From Peribacillus alkalitolerans (GTDB lineage: Bacteria > Bacillota > Bacilli > Bacillales > DSM-1321): a DNA stretch of 64,000 bases. The position numbers and the translations under genes are program-made. The first letter of the stretch is position 1. Each line of letters begins with the position of its first letter. The notes beneath the pieces are model-generated. The model ran no database searches and was not told the DNA's origin. It saw nothing but the letters and a program-made list of their open reading frames with translations. The stretch spans positions 62,001-126,000 of the forward strand of contig NZ_JAAGVZ010000007.1 of NCBI RefSeq assembly GCF_010882125.1. The letters are read 5' to 3'. Of the stretch, positions 28,625 through 42,300 are shown piece after piece.

Positions 28625-29730
28625 TGAAAAGACAGCTGATATTAGAAGATGGAACAGTATTTATCGGAAAAGCTTTTGGTGCAGAGGTAGAGAAGATTGG
28701 TGAAGTGGTATTCAACACGGGTATGACTGGTTACCAAGAAATTCTCTCAGATCCTTCCTACTGTGGGCAAATTGTGACATTAACTTATCCGTTAGTCGGT
28801 AATTACGGAATCAATCGTGACGATTTTGAATCAATCATTCCAGCCATTCACGGCTTTGTCGTTAAAGAAGTAGCCGATTTCCCGTCGAACTGGAGAAATG
28901 AGCTTTCCTTAGACGAATACTTTAAAATGAAAGGCATTCCTGGGATAAGTGGAATAGATACGAGAAAGCTTACTAGAATCATTCGCCAACACGGTACATT
29001 AAAGGGCGCGATTTGTAGCATTGAAAAACAACCTGAAGAAGTAGTTGAACAATTAAAAGCAACGGTTTTGCCGAATGATCAAGTAAGGAAAGTGTCAACG
29101 AAAACTGCTTATCCAAGTCCAGGAAGAGGTCGTCGTGTTGTCTTGGTAGATTACGGAATGAAGCACGGAATCCTTAGAGAATTGAACAAACGTGACTGCG
29201 ATGTGGTAGTGGTTCCTTATAATGTAACCGCACAAGAAATCCTGCAACTTAGTCCAGATGGAATTATGCTTTCGAACGGACCTGGAGACCCAAAAGATGT
29301 ACCACAAGCGTTAGAAATGATTAACGGTGTGGTAGGAAAGGTTCCGTTATTTGGAATCTGCCTAGGCCACCAACTATTTGCACTGGCTAATGGGGCTAAC
29401 ACTGAAAGACTGAAATTCGGACATCGTGGATCTAACCACCCAGTTAAAGATTTAAGAACGGGCAAAGTTGCCATAACATCTCAAAACCACGGATATTCAG
29501 TAGAAGAAGACTCAATCTTGAATACTGACCTTGAAATTACGCATATTGCAATTAATGATGGAACGATTGAAGGATTAAGACATAAACAGTATCCAGCGTT
29601 TACTGTCCAATACCATCCAGAAGCATCACCTGGACCAGAGGATGCAAACGGATTATTTGATGAATTCATGGAAATGATTGAAGCTGCTAAAAAGGAAGGG
29701 GAACCATTATGCCAAAACGTACAGATATAA
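28621..29730 (+). CDS. pyrAA: Carbamoyl-phosphate synthase, pyrimidine-specific, small (glutaminase) chain
   Basis: Glutaminase subunit that feeds ammonia to the large chain. About 369 residues. The N-terminal domain has [20 protein letters not shown] near residue 25 and GIDTRKLTR near residue 113. The class I amidotransferase domain has the nucleophile in [13 protein letters not shown] near residue 243 and the His/Glu pair in [12 protein letters not shown] near residue 335. Two adjacent ATGs (28621, 28624) are possible; homologues begin MKR. An in-frame upstream stretch to 28561 lies in pyrC and has no support. Confidence 0.96.
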
Positions 29731-32700
29731 AAAGCATCCTAGTGATTGGATCAGGCCCTATCGTTATCGGCCAAGCCGCAGAATTTGATTATGCAGGTAC
29801 ACAGGCTTGTATCGCATTAAAAGAAGAAGGCTACCGAGTAATCCTTGTCAACTCTAACCCAGCTACCATCATGACAGATACAGAAATCGCTGATGCAGTC
29901 TACATTGAGCCATTAACACTAGAGTTTGTCAGCAAGATTATCCGTAAAGAACGTCCAGATGCATTAGTTCCGACGCTAGGTGGTCAAACCGGACTGAACT
30001 TAGCAGTAGAATTAGCGAACAGTGGAGTATTGGATGAGTGCAACGTAGAAATCCTTGGAACAAAGCTTTCTGCAATCCAGCAAGCAGAGGATCGTGATTT
30101 ATTCCGAACTCTTATGAATGAATTAGGTGAACCTGTACCGGATAGCATGATTATCCACTCTTTAGAGGAAGCCTATCAATTTGTTGAAGAAATTGGCTAC
30201 CCAGTTATCGTAAGACCAGCATTTACACTTGGAGGAACAGGTGGGGGAATCTGTTCGGACGAAGAAGAATTGATTGAGATTGTCACAGGCGGGTTAAAAA
30301 GCAGCCCGGTACATCAATGCTTATTAGAAAAAAGCATTGCAGGGTTTAAGGAAATTGAATACGAAGTGATGCGTGATTCCAATGACAATGCGATTGTGGT
30401 TTGTAATATGGAAAACATCGATCCAGTAGGTATCCATACAGGGGACTCAATTGTTGTGGCACCAAGCCAGACATTAAGTGACCGTGAATACCAATTATTA
30501 CGAAATGCATCTTTGAAAATCATCCGTGCATTGAAAATTGAAGGTGGTTGTAACGTCCAAATCGCTTTAGATCCTTATAGCTTTAACTACTATATTATCG
30601 AGGTAAATCCTCGTGTGAGCCGCTCATCTGCGTTAGCTTCCAAAGCGACTGGTTATCCAATCGCGAAATTGGCTGCAAAGATCGCAGTTGGTTTGACACT
30701 CGATGAAATGATGAACCCGGTAACAGGGAAAACTTATGCAAGCTTTGAACCAGCGCTTGATTATGTAGTATCAAAAATCCCTCGCTGGCCGTTTGATAAG
30801 TTCGAATCTGCAAATAGACACCTTGGGACACAAATGAAAGCCACAGGAGAAGTCATGGCAATCGGGCGTACTTTAGAAGAATCATTACTAAAGGCTGTAC
30901 GTTCGCTTGAATCAGGAATCTATCATCTTGGACTAAAAGATTCCGAGAAAATAAGTAATGAGATCATTGAAAAAAGAATCCGTAAAGCTGGTGACGAGCG
31001 ACTATTCTATATCGGTGAGGCAATTAGAAGAGGGGTAACACTAGAGGAAATCCATGAGTGGAGCCAGATTGATTACTTCTTCCTGAAAAAGTTTGAAAAT
31101 ATCATTACACTTGAAAATGGATTACAAACAAATCCTTTCGACTTGGAAGTGGCTAAGCTTGCAAAGGAACGTGGCTTCTCAGATAAAACAATCGCGAAGC
31201 TTTGGGAAAGCACTGAAAGAGAAGTTTACGAATGGAGAAAAGAACAACATGTAATGCCAGTTTATAAAATGGTTGATACATGTTCCGCAGAGTTCGAATC
31301 AGAAACACCATACTTTTATGGTACGTATGAAGACGAAAATGAATCCATTGTCACTGAACGAAAAAGTGTTGTAGTACTTGGATCAGGTCCAATAAGAATT
31401 GGTCAAGGTGTTGAATTCGATTACGCGACAGTCCACTCTGTATGGGCGATAAAAGAAGCTGGGTATGAAGCGATCATCATCAACAATAACCCAGAAACAG
31501 TATCTACTGATTTCAGTATTTCTGATAAATTGTACTTCGAACCACTAACAATTGAAGATGTCATGCATATCATTGACTTAGAAAAGCCTGAGGGAGTAGT
31601 GGTTCAGTTCGGTGGTCAGACGGCTATCAATCTTGCTGCTCAATTAGTAGAACGTGGAGTGAAGATCCTAGGAACGACTCTTGAGGACTTAGATCGTGCC
31701 GAAAACCGTGATAAATTTGAGCAAACATTGACAGGGCTTGGAGTGCCACAACCAAAAGGAAAAACTGCTACTTCAGTTGAGGAAGCTGTCATCATTGCAG
31801 AAGAAATCGGCTATCCAGTACTAGTTCGACCTTCATATGTACTTGGAGGAAGAGCGATGGAGATCGTCTACCAACAAGCAGAGTTATTGCACTACATGGA
31901 ACATGCAGTAAAGATTAACCCAGACCACCCTGTGCTAATAGATCGTTATCTGATTGGTAAAGAAATAGAAGTGGATGCGATCTGTGACGGTAAAGATGTT
32001 GTAATCCCTGGAATCATGGAGCATATCGAACGAGCAGGCGTACACTCTGGTGACTCGATTGCCGTATATCCTCCGCAAAATCTTTCAGATGAAATCAAAG
32101 AAAAGATTGTAGAGTACACGATCAAAATGGCAAAAGGCTTAAATATCATCGGGTTATTGAACATCCAATATGTTATTTCAAAAGGAGAGGTCTTCGTACT
32201 AGAAGTAAATCCTCGTTCTAGTAGAACGGTTCCTTTCCTAAGCAAAATAACAAATGTGCCAATGGCAAACCTGGCTACTAAGGTCATCATGGGACAAAGC
32301 CTGGCGCAACAAGGCTATTCGACAGGATTGATCGAAGAGAAAAAAGGGGTATACGTTAAAGTTCCAGTATTCTCCTTTGCAAAACTAAGACGTGTTGATA
32401 TCACGCTCGGACCAGAGATGAAGTCAACAGGTGAAGTCATGGGGAAAGACACAACTCTTGAAAAAGCATTATATAAAGGATTAGTTGCTTCAGGAATCCA
32501 AATAAAAGAGTACGGCAGTGTCCTTCTAACTATCGCAGATAAAGACAAGGATGAAGCTTTACTCTTGGCAAAAAGATTCCATAACATCGGTTACCAGCTA
32601 ATTGCTACGAGTGGGACTGCTGCTCTACTTCAAGAGAGAAACATTCCTGTAAGAGTGGTAAATAAAATTGGTGCCGAATCAAATACATTATTAGATGTAA

Positions 32701-32917
32701 TCAGAAACGGTGAAGCCCAGTTTGTTATCAATACTTTGACAAAAGGAAAACAACCAGAGCGTGACGGTTTCCGTATCCGTAGGGAATCAGTAGAAAACGG
32801 TATTCCTTGCTTGACTTCACTGGATACAGCAGAAGCGATTTTACGAGTGATTGAATCCATGACTTTCTCAGCCGAAGCAATGAAACCAGCAACAGATACA
32901 AAAGAGGCGGTGCATTC

Positions 32918-32921
<4 letters not shown>
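29709..32921 (+). CDS. pyrAB: Carbamoyl-phosphate synthase, pyrimidine-specific, large chain
   Basis: 1070-residue ATP-grasp enzyme that makes carbamoyl phosphate from bicarbonate, ammonia and two ATP. Two homologous halves are visible: [20 protein letters not shown] near residue 11 and [20 protein letters not shown] near residue 556. ATP-grasp signatures [10 protein letters not shown] (near 172) and [11 protein letters not shown] (near 710) follow. The metal-site motifs are [20 protein letters not shown] (near 298) and [16 protein letters not shown] (near 835). The C-terminal MGS-like domain (last 140 residues) is the usual allosteric region. Overlaps pyrAA by 22 bases. Confidence 0.98.
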
Positions 32922-35319
<2,398 letters not shown>

Positions 35320-35323
<4 letters not shown>

Positions 35324-35970
35324 AAACAATCATCGCTGAACAATTATTAACTATTAAGGCAGTATTCCTTCAGCCGAACGAACCATTTACATGGTCCTCT
35401 GGAATTAAATCTCCAATTTACTGTGATAATCGCTTAACACTTTCCTATCCAAATGTGCGTAAAACAATCGCAAAAGGATTACAAGAACTGATCGAAATCA
35501 ACTTTCCCGAAGTAGACCTAATTGCTGGAACAGCAACTGCTGGAATTCCACACGCTGCTTGGGTGAGTGATTTGATGGAATTACCTATGTGCTATGTTCG
35601 TTCAAAAGCTAAAGGTCACGGAAAAGGAAATCAAATTGAAGGAAAGGCTTTAGCTGGACAAAAAGTAGTGGTGGTTGAGGATTTGATTTCAACCGGTGGC
35701 AGTGCAATCACCGCAGTAGAAGCACTAAAGGAAGCTGGTTGTGAGGTTTTAGGCGTCGTTAGTATCTTCACCTATGAACTTCAAAAAGGAAAGGAAATGC
35801 TTAGCAATGCGGGGATCATCAATCATTCTCTATCCAATTATTCAACCTTGATCGAAGTTGCAGAGGAAAAGGGCTACATAACTAAGCAGGATATTGAAAA
35901 GCTTACAAAATGGCGCCTTAACCCATCAGATGAAAGTTGGATGGACGATTCAATAAGTGAAGTAAAATAG
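35320..35970 (+). CDS. pyrE: Orotate phosphoribosyltransferase
   Basis: 216-residue type I phosphoribosyltransferase that adds PRPP to orotate. PRPP-binding motif [20 protein letters not shown] is near residue 112. [19 protein letters not shown] near residue 26 and [17 protein letters not shown] near residue 90 are typical. It is the last gene of the operon, 24 bases before a terminator. In B. subtilis, a cysH cluster follows; it is absent here. Confidence 0.97.
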
Positions 35971-35994
35971 TAAGATTGATAATAAGATTATTCT

Positions 35995-36027
35995 GAGAGA
36001 CACTATTTTAGTGTCTCTCTTTCTTTT
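35995..36027 (+). terminator. Rho-independent terminator of the pyr operon
   Basis: Perfect stem GAGAGACACT / AGTGTCTCTC with an ATTTT-type loop, followed by TTTCTTTTTT. Confidence 0.93.
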
Positions 36028-36119
36028 TTAGCCTTTTTATCGTTTTAATAGACATTCGACTAAGCTTGTCCTGTGTTTAAACATGATGAAAGAATTAAGA
36101 AGAGGGTACTACTAAATAT

Positions 36120-36173
36120 AAAAAAAGGACTGATCCTCTAAAAAGCTGAACGCTTTCGGATTAGTCCTTTTTA
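36120..36173 (-). terminator. Terminator of rqcH, possibly bidirectional
   Basis: Long stem AAAAAGGACTGATCC / GGATTAGTCCTTTTT with an inner AAAGC/GCTTT hairpin. It is flanked by A-runs and T-runs, so it can act from either side. It lies seven bases from the rqcH stop. Confidence 0.85.
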
Positions 36174-36179
36174 TTGTTC

Positions 36180-37889
36180 TCATTTCTTTAATGCCCTTAC
36201 AACATCTGGATTTGGTGTTACATAAACAGTCTGTTGATTATCATATATTACAAAACCAGGTTTGGATCCATTCGGTTTTTTTACATGGCGAATCTTAGTG
36301 TAATCGACAGGTACTGAACTTGATTCTTTAGCTTTGCTAAAATATGCTGCCAAAATGGCTGCTTCTCTAATCGTTTCATGGCTAGGTGATTCATTTCTTA
36401 TTACGACATGTGAGCCTGGAATATCCTTTGTATGGAACCAAATCTCATCACGGTTTGCTAGTTTGTTTGTTAAATATTCATTCTGCTTATTATTTTTTCC
36501 TACCAAAATTTCGTCACCGGTGCTTGAAATATATTTTTCTAGCTGTGGTTTCGTATTTGTATTTTTCTTAGGGCCTTTTCTTTGTCGTTGTTTAATATAA
36601 CCGCCCTCTGTCAACTCTTCCCGTATTTCTTCGATATCTCGCGGAGAAGCGGAATCAAGTTGTTGTAATAATGCATCAAAATAAGAGACTTCCTCTTCTG
36701 CGATTCTGATTTGTTCTTTTACTATATCAATCGAGTTTTTCGATTTTTGATAGCGAGTAAAATATTTTTGTGCATTGTCAGATGGTCCTTTTAGAGGGTC
36801 AAGTGGAATCATTACATAGGTTTCATCTTCTTCATAATAATTCACTACTGTTACTTCTTTCATCCCTTTTTGGAGCTGATACATATTTGCTGTGATCAAT
36901 TCACCATAAAGCTGAAGCTGATCGGCATTCTTACTTTCTTCTAGTGTCTTTTCGAGTTTACCAATTTTCTTTTCATTTTTTTCTTTTTCGTTCAAGATGA
37001 AACGTTCTAAATCTTGAGCTTGTTGTTTGATTCGATCGCGGTCAGCTTTTCCGAAATAATATCGGTCCAGCATCTCACTTAATGTTGGGTATGTCATTTT
37101 CGAACCGTTAAATTGATTTAATGATAGAAAGTAAAAGGATTCTTTTCTGTCATGTTCCATAATGGAAGGGACATAAGCGGATACTTTCACTTCTTCCATA
37201 ATGTTCATAAAAGTTTTCGGTACAGTCTCCCTGTTTGCTAGTCCAGAACGAGAGATGATTTCCTTTGCAAGCATAGGAGAAACACCTGCGAATTGTTGGA
37301 CTAATTGCTTGTCCAGTTTTCCAGAATTAAAATCGATTTTTCGTAAAATATCTTCCTCTTCAACTGTTAGAGGATTCTGCTTATCTTGTTCTGGTGGATA
37401 TTTGTAATCCTGTCCTGGAAGGATGGCTCGATAACTATTGACTGCATAGGAAACATGCTTGATGCTATCAAGAATCATTCCTCTTTCTTTGTCTATTAAA
37501 ATGATATTGCTGTGGCGCCCCATGATTTCAACGATAAGTTGTTTGTATGAAATATCCCCGATTTCATTGCGTCCTTTTATTTCAAAGATAATGATGCGAT
37601 CTAATTCCTTTTGAACAATATCTTCTATTATGTAACCCTCAAGATGCTTTCGTAACAACATGCAGAACATAGGAGGTTCTTTTGGATTATCGGGTGTTTC
37701 ATCCGTCAACTGGATTCTTGCATAGCTAGGGTGAGCAGAAATCAGTAATTTATGGTTCTTACCGTTTGCTCGAACAATCATTAATAATTCATTTTTAAAA
37801 GGCTGATTTATCTTACTGATTCTTCCACCTTTAAGGTTAGTAGATAATTCTTCAACCATTGCTCTCGTAAAAAGTCCATCAAAAGACAT
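36180..37889 (-). CDS. rqcH: Rqc2 homologue RqcH (NFACT protein, formerly YloA/FbpA)
   Basis: 569-residue ribosome quality-control factor that binds stalled 50S-peptidyl-tRNA complexes and recruits tRNA-Ala to add alanine tails. The NFACT-N domain ([19 protein letters not shown] and [15 protein letters not shown]) is followed by a helix-hairpin-helix region, a long coiled coil (about residues 290-420), and the C-terminal NFACT-R domain with NDEIW-type [16 protein letters not shown] near residue 480. Older annotations call it a fibronectin-binding protein. Start ATG with AAAGGAAG upstream. It is transcribed opposite to its neighbours. Confidence 0.95.
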   Translation of the reverse strand: MSFDGLFTRAMVEELSTNLKGGRISKINQPFKNELLMIVRANGKNHKLLISAHPSYARIQLTDETPDNPKEPPMFCMLLRKHLEGYIIEDIVQKELDRIIIFEIKGRNEIGDISYKQLIVEIMGRHSNIILIDKERGMILDSIKHVSYAVNSYRAILPGQDYKYPPEQDKQNPLTVEEEDILRKIDFNSGKLDKQLVQQFAGVSPMLAKEIISRSGLANRETVPKTFMNIMEEVKVSAYVPSIMEHDRKESFYFLSLNQFNGSKMTYPTLSEMLDRYYFGKADRDRIKQQAQDLERFILNEKEKNEKKIGKLEKTLEESKNADQLQLYGELITANMYQLQKGMKEVTVVNYYEEDETYVMIPLDPLKGPSDNAQKYFTRYQKSKNSIDIVKEQIRIAEEEVSYFDALLQQLDSASPRDIEEIREELTEGGYIKQRQRKGPKKNTNTKPQLEKYISSTGDEILVGKNNKQNEYLTNKLANRDEIWFHTKDIPGSHVVIRNESPSHETIREAAILAAYFSKAKESSSVPVDYTKIRHVKKPNGSKPGFVIYDNQQTVYVTPNPDVVRALKK

Positions 37890-37960
37890 AATGAGTTCTT
37901 CCTTTTCTAATCAAAAATGAGTGAAGTTTATTATACACAGAGCGCGTTCTTATACTCAAA

Positions 37961-38221
37961 CAAGGCGCTTCCGCTTTTCTTAATGTCTAGCTCCGACGTA
38001 CAGGATGTACTAGTGCCGACAATGCCACAGGACGTGGCGAACTTAGTCGGCCTCGAGGTCACAAGCCAAGCTCCCTACGGAAGGAAAAGACGCCTTCCTA
38101 CGGGAGCTCGTCTTGTGCTTGTCGGACTACCACAGGATGTGGTGGCGTCAGCGTTCGCCACAGGACGTGGCGGATTTTAGTTGACGTTCCCTTCTTACAA
38201 GGCGCTTCCGCTTTTCTTAAT
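37961..38221 (+). repeat. Family C repeat: multi-hairpin intergenic element
   Basis: Bounded by an identical 24-base direct repeat at 37961-37984 and 38198-38221. Inside are four small hairpins with the shared loop AGGAT or AGGAC: GTACAGGATGTAC (37998-38010), GCCACAGGACGTGGC (38024-38038), ACCACAGGATGTGGT (38129-38143) and GCCACAGGACGTGGC (38157-38171). An outer stem GCCGAC/GTCGGC (38015-38051) encloses the second. A strong long hairpin AGCTCCC-tac-GGAAGG / CCTTCC-tac-GGGAGCT spans 38069-38108. An ORF across it is not protein-like. It lies in the divergent gap between rqcH and yloB. Confidence 0.8.
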
Positions 38222-38289
38222 AAGTATAGCATTTTTATGGACGAGTCTGAATAAGCATGATGGAAGAGGGACAACTCTTTTTGCACTAT

Positions 38290-38411
38290 CTGAAAGTATA
38301 TCTTACGGTAGATTTGAAGTAAATCGAAGTTAGAGCCGTAAGTTGGAAGATAGTATTAGTGCAACTAGGCAATCGCCGGCGCTATAGCTTGGCGCTAGCC
38401 AAGTTTTCTAA
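38290..38411 (+). repeat. Family B repeat, copy B1, terminator-like end
   Basis: A segment with AGTATTAGTGCAACTAGGC leads to the hairpin CTTGGC-gcta-GCCAAG (38388-38403), followed by TTTTCTA. Related copies lie at 41172-41292, 43472-43554 and 43590-43682. It ends about 20 bases before the yloB start. Confidence 0.6.
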
Positions 38412-38431
38412 AGATGGGAGAGGGAAAGGAC

Positions 38432-41119
38432 ATGCTGGACAAAAATTTCCGTGAAATGAAAACGGAGGAAATCGAACACTCGCTTCAAACGAGTAAACAG
38501 CTTGGACTAGAGAAAAAGGAAGTCCAAAAAAGGCTAAAAGAATTTGGATACAATGAGCTTCAAGAAGGCGAGAAGCAATCAGCACTTCTATTATTTTTCG
38601 CACAGTTCAAGGACTTTATGGTGCTTGTACTTTTGGCAGCAACTCTGATTTCTGGTCTTCTTGGAGAATACATAGATGCCATTGCCATTATCGCCATAGT
38701 CATCGTGAATGGATTTTTAGGTTTTTTTCAAGAAAGAAAAGCGGAAAAATCCCTTGATGCATTAAAGGAAATGGCTGCTCCACAAGTGCATGCCCTGAGG
38801 GATGGAGAATGGCAAAAAATTCCTTCCAAGGAACTGGTGCTTGGAGATGTTATCCGTTTTGCTAGTGGAGATCGTATAGGAGCAGATTTACGTATTATCG
38901 AAGCGAATAGTCTTGAAATTGAAGAATCGGCCTTAACGGGGGAATCAGTCCCTGTTACAAAAATGGCGTCCCCTAACTATCAACCAGTAGATAGCATAGG
39001 GGATGAGGAAAATCTGGCTTTCATGGGAACGATGGTTACCCGTGGGCATGGTATGGGTATTGTCATCTCCACAGGTATGGGCACAGCTATGGGGAAAATT
39101 GCAGATATGCTACAGTCTGCCCAATCTACAACGACACCATTGCAACATAGATTGGAGCAATTAGGAAAAATCTTGATTACAACGGCGCTGTTATTGACTG
39201 CATTAGTTGTCATCATCGGAGTATTCCGAGGAAATGATTTATATACAATGGTTCTCGCAGGCGTTTCCTTGGCTGTAGCCGCCATTCCTGAGGGTCTGCC
39301 AGCCATAGTAACAGTGGCACTATCTCTTGGTGTTCAAAGGATGATTAAGCAAAATGCCATTGTAAGGAAGCTTCCGGCAGTTGAAACATTAGGCTGTGCG
39401 TCGGTAATTTGTTCAGATAAAACGGGAACAATGACTCAAAATAAAATGACTGTGACTCACATATGGAATGGTGGGCAAACATGGTCGGTGACTGGTAGTG
39501 GGAATGAAACAAATGGATCGTTTTTAAGAGGCCAAGAGGAAATCTCACCAACTAAAGATAATACACTTCAACAAATATTAACGTTTGGATTACTTTGTAA
39601 CCATGCAGACGTTGTGGAAAGAGAAGGAAAAGTGGTTATTGATGGAGACCCCACAGAAGGTGCATTGGCCATTGCAGCATTAAAGGCAGGAATCACGCGT
39701 CGATCCCTTCACGAAAAGTTTGAGGTTGTAAAGGAATTTCCGTTCGATTCAACTAGAAAGATGATGAGTGTTATCGTAAAGGATAAAAATGGTCGTCAAT
39801 TTGTCGTGACTAAAGGGGCACCCGATGTCCTGGTTTCCAAAACAGAATCCATCCTTTGGGGCGACAAACTTCAATATTTAACAGGAGAAATGAAAAGTAC
39901 CGTACAAAATGCCATTGATGGATTGGCTGAACAGGCTTTGAGAACCATTGCGATTGCTTATAAACCTCTATCTGGAAATACGGATATCCTTAAAGAACAA
40001 GAAGCTGAAACCAATTTAATCTTTATTGGGCTACAAGGGATGATTGATCCGCCGCGACCTGAAGTGAAGCAAGCAGTTAAAGAGTGCCGTGATGCTGGAA
40101 TTAAAACAGTGATGATTACTGGTGATCATGCAATTACTGCAAAGGCGATTGCCAGTCAACTCGGGATATTACGTGGCAAAGAAAAAGTCATTGAGGGGAA
40201 AATGCTCGCTGACATGGAAGTGAGTGATTTGGAGGAAATCGTCGAGGACGTAAGTGTTTTTGCAAGGGTTTCTCCTGAGCACAAGTTAAAGATTGTAAAA
40301 GCTTTACAGAATAAAGGACATATTGTTGCCATGACGGGTGATGGTGTGAACGACGCACCTGCCATCAAAACTGCTGATATTGGTATCGCCATGGGTATTA
40401 CAGGAACTGATGTTGCGAAGGAAGCTTCTTCTTTGATTTTACTGGACGATAATTTTGCCACAATTAAAGCCGCCATCAAAGAAGGGCGAAATATATATGA
40501 AAATATTCGAAAATTCATTCGATATTTGTTAGCTTCAAATGTTGGTGAAATTCTTGTTATGTTCTTCGCGATGATTATGGCACTCCCATTGCCGCTAGTA
40601 CCAATCCAGATTCTTTGGGTCAATTTGGTGACAGACGGGCTTCCTGCAATGGCACTTGGTTTAGATCAACCAGAAGACAATGTCATGAAAAGAGGTCCGC
40701 GTCATCCTAAAGAAGGCGTTTTTGCAAGAGGTCTAGGATGGAAAATTATTTCTAGAGGCTTTCTGATTGGTTTATCTACAATTCTAGCTTTCATCACCGT
40801 CTATAAATCGAATCCTGATCAACTTGTTTATGCACAAACAGTGGCATTTGCAACACTTGTATTAGCGCAACTCATACATGTGTTTGATTGTCGAAGCGAA
40901 AAATCCATTTTCTCTAGAAACCCTTTTGGAAATAAGTATCTGGTCTGGGCTGTTTTATCTTCCTTACTTCTAATGCTTGTCGTGATTTATTATACACCTC
41001 TACAAGGGGTGTTCCACACGGTTCCTATTGCGTTGCGTGATTGGCTATTAATAGTAGGAATGGCTTCACTTCCAACTTTTTTATTAGCAGGATCATTTTT
41101 AATAAGAAAAACAAAATGA
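38432..41119 (+). CDS. yloB: P-type calcium-transporting ATPase YloB
   Basis: 895-residue P-type ATPase of the SERCA-like IIA class, which exports Ca2+ across the membrane. The order is N-terminal cation ATPase domain, M1-M4, actuator loop with LTGESVP near residue 170, the phosphorylation site CSDKTGTMTQNKM near residue 327, the nucleotide domain with KGAPDVL, and the hinge MTGDGVNDAPAIK near residue 640. M5-M10 end the protein. M4 has AAIPEGLPA, the calcium-binding motif. ATG 38432 is chosen because GGGAGAGGG lies seven bases upstream; an ATG at 38414 lies before it. Homologue in B. subtilis is made during sporulation. Confidence 0.93.
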   Translation: MLDKNFREMKTEEIEHSLQTSKQLGLEKKEVQKRLKEFGYNELQEGEKQSALLLFFAQFKDFMVLVLLAATLISGLLGEYIDAIAIIAIVIVNGFLGFFQERKAEKSLDALKEMAAPQVHALRDGEWQKIPSKELVLGDVIRFASGDRIGADLRIIEANSLEIEESALTGESVPVTKMASPNYQPVDSIGDEENLAFMGTMVTRGHGMGIVISTGMGTAMGKIADMLQSAQSTTTPLQHRLEQLGKILITTALLLTALVVIIGVFRGNDLYTMVLAGVSLAVAAIPEGLPAIVTVALSLGVQRMIKQNAIVRKLPAVETLGCASVICSDKTGTMTQNKMTVTHIWNGGQTWSVTGSGNETNGSFLRGQEEISPTKDNTLQQILTFGLLCNHADVVEREGKVVIDGDPTEGALAIAALKAGITRRSLHEKFEVVKEFPFDSTRKMMSVIVKDKNGRQFVVTKGAPDVLVSKTESILWGDKLQYLTGEMKSTVQNAIDGLAEQALRTIAIAYKPLSGNTDILKEQEAETNLIFIGLQGMIDPPRPEVKQAVKECRDAGIKTVMITGDHAITAKAIASQLGILRGKEKVIEGKMLADMEVSDLEEIVEDVSVFARVSPEHKLKIVKALQNKGHIVAMTGDGVNDAPAIKTADIGIAMGITGTDVAKEASSLILLDDNFATIKAAIKEGRNIYENIRKFIRYLLASNVGEILVMFFAMIMALPLPLVPIQILWVNLVTDGLPAMALGLDQPEDNVMKRGPRHPKEGVFARGLGWKIISRGFLIGLSTILAFITVYKSNPDQLVYAQTVAFATLVLAQLIHVFDCRSEKSIFSRNPFGNKYLVWAVLSSLLLMLVVIYYTPLQGVFHTVPIALRDWLLIVGMASLPTFLLAGSFLIRKTK

Positions 41120-41135
41120 TTTGTGTTATAATTCG

Positions 41136-41170
41136 AAAGGTAGTAGAGTGTCCTCTATTACCTTTTTATT
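41136..41170 (+). terminator. Rho-independent terminator after yloB
   Basis: Stem AAAGGTAGTAGAG / CTCTATTACCTTT followed by TTATTTT. Confidence 0.85.
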
Positions 41171-41171
41171 T

Positions 41172-41292
41172 TGTACTATCTAAGTGCAAGCTACGAAGTA
41201 ATCCGACATAGAAGTCCAAATAGGTGGATAGTATAAGTGGAACTAGTCAATAACCGGTGTTAAGTGTTTGGTGCTGTCTAAGTATTCTATAT
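41172..41292 (+). repeat. Family B repeat, copy B2 (diverged)
   Basis: It contains GGATAGTATAAGTGGAACTAG (41231-41251), matching the AGTATAAGTGCAACTA box of other B copies. The terminal hairpin is degenerate (GGTGCTGTCTAAGTATTCTA). An upstream part with CTAAGTGCAAGCTACGAAG is similar to the inverse-type leader of B1. It lies between yloB and yloC. Confidence 0.45.
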
Positions 41293-41368
41293 AGATGTTT
41301 TGAGAACAAGCCTATGCTGAGAGTCGACTTGGCATAATCGCATTTCTTATTGAAATGGAAGTGACTAC

Positions 41369-42244
41369 ATGGTAGTAAGCATGACTGGATATGGTCGTGG
41401 GACTAGGGAACAGGACAATGTAAAGGTAATTGTTGAAGTTAAAACGGTTAACCACCGTTTTTTAGAATGTTCTTTCCGAATGCCGCGCCAATTGCTAGTT
41501 TTAGAAGATAAATTGAAAAAAACGATGCATACATATATTAATAGAGGCAGGGCAGAAGTTTACGTTACCGTTGAAGGAGAAGGACTCATTAATCGAAGAC
41601 TTCAATTAGATTGGAAGCTACTGCATCAATTCATGGAAGAGATGGAAAAAGTCAATGAAGCTTTTTCACTGAATCAAAAGCCATCACTGAAGGAAATTAC
41701 TGCAATTGAAAACATTATTTCTGTTGAGGAATTCCAAACTGATAATAATATTATTGAAGACTTGATAATTGAATCATTGAAGGATGCTTGCAAAACTTTA
41801 AAAGTTATGCGTGAAGAAGAGGGTGCAGAGCTAAAAAAGGATTTACATTTCCAAATGAAGAATATTTGGAGTTCTACTGAAAAAATTCGTGAATTCGCGC
41901 CTAATGTTCTTGCTAGTTATAGGGAACGACTTAAACAAAAAATGGTAGAATATGCGAATGGACTAATTGATGAAACACGTCTTTTAAATGAAGTTGCCAT
42001 ATTTGCTGATAAAGCAGACATCAATGAAGAAATAACCAGGCTTCAAAGCCATGTAAGCCAGTTTGAAAAAACAATGGATGATCATGGACCGATAGGTAGA
42101 AAACTGGATTTTATTGTGCAGGAAATGAACCGGGAAGTTAACACGATTGGTTCAAAGGCGAATGATGCTTCAATAACAACTTTCGTAGTTGAAATGAAAA
42201 GTTCGTTGGAAAAAATGAAAGAACAAGTCCAGAACATCGAGTGA
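41369..42244 (+). CDS. yloC: YicC/YloC-family endoribonuclease
   Basis: 291-residue soluble protein. The N-terminal SMTGYGRGTREQDNVKVIVE and VNHRFLECSFRMPRQL boxes, and the C-terminal GPIGRKLDFIVQEMNREVNTIGSKANDASI region, define the YicC/YloC family. Members have been described as metal-dependent endoribonucleases. The C-terminal part is helical and acidic. Start ATG with GGAAGTGA upstream; an ATG four codons later is a possible alternative. It starts a unit with remA, gmk and rpoZ. Confidence 0.93.
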   Translation: MVVSMTGYGRGTREQDNVKVIVEVKTVNHRFLECSFRMPRQLLVLEDKLKKTMHTYINRGRAEVYVTVEGEGLINRRLQLDWKLLHQFMEEMEKVNEAFSLNQKPSLKEITAIENIISVEEFQTDNNIIEDLIIESLKDACKTLKVMREEEGAELKKDLHFQMKNIWSSTEKIREFAPNVLASYRERLKQKMVEYANGLIDETRLLNEVAIFADKADINEEITRLQSHVSQFEKTMDDHGPIGRKLDFIVQEMNREVNTIGSKANDASITTFVVEMKSSLEKMKEQVQNIE

Positions 42245-42300
42245 AGGTTTATATTAACTGATGGAAGGCCACAATAGATAGAGAGAACTGGGGGACCAAC

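Noticed and set aside
37917-38180. 87-codon plus-strand ORF upstream of yloB
   Set aside because: It runs through the family C repeat; its sequence is translated hairpins (repeated PQDV-like units come from the AGGAY hairpins) and no ribosome binding site precedes it.
37961-38221. CRISPR array
   Set aside because: The repeated hairpins are short, unevenly spaced and diverged, with no unique spacers of uniform length and no cas genes in the window.
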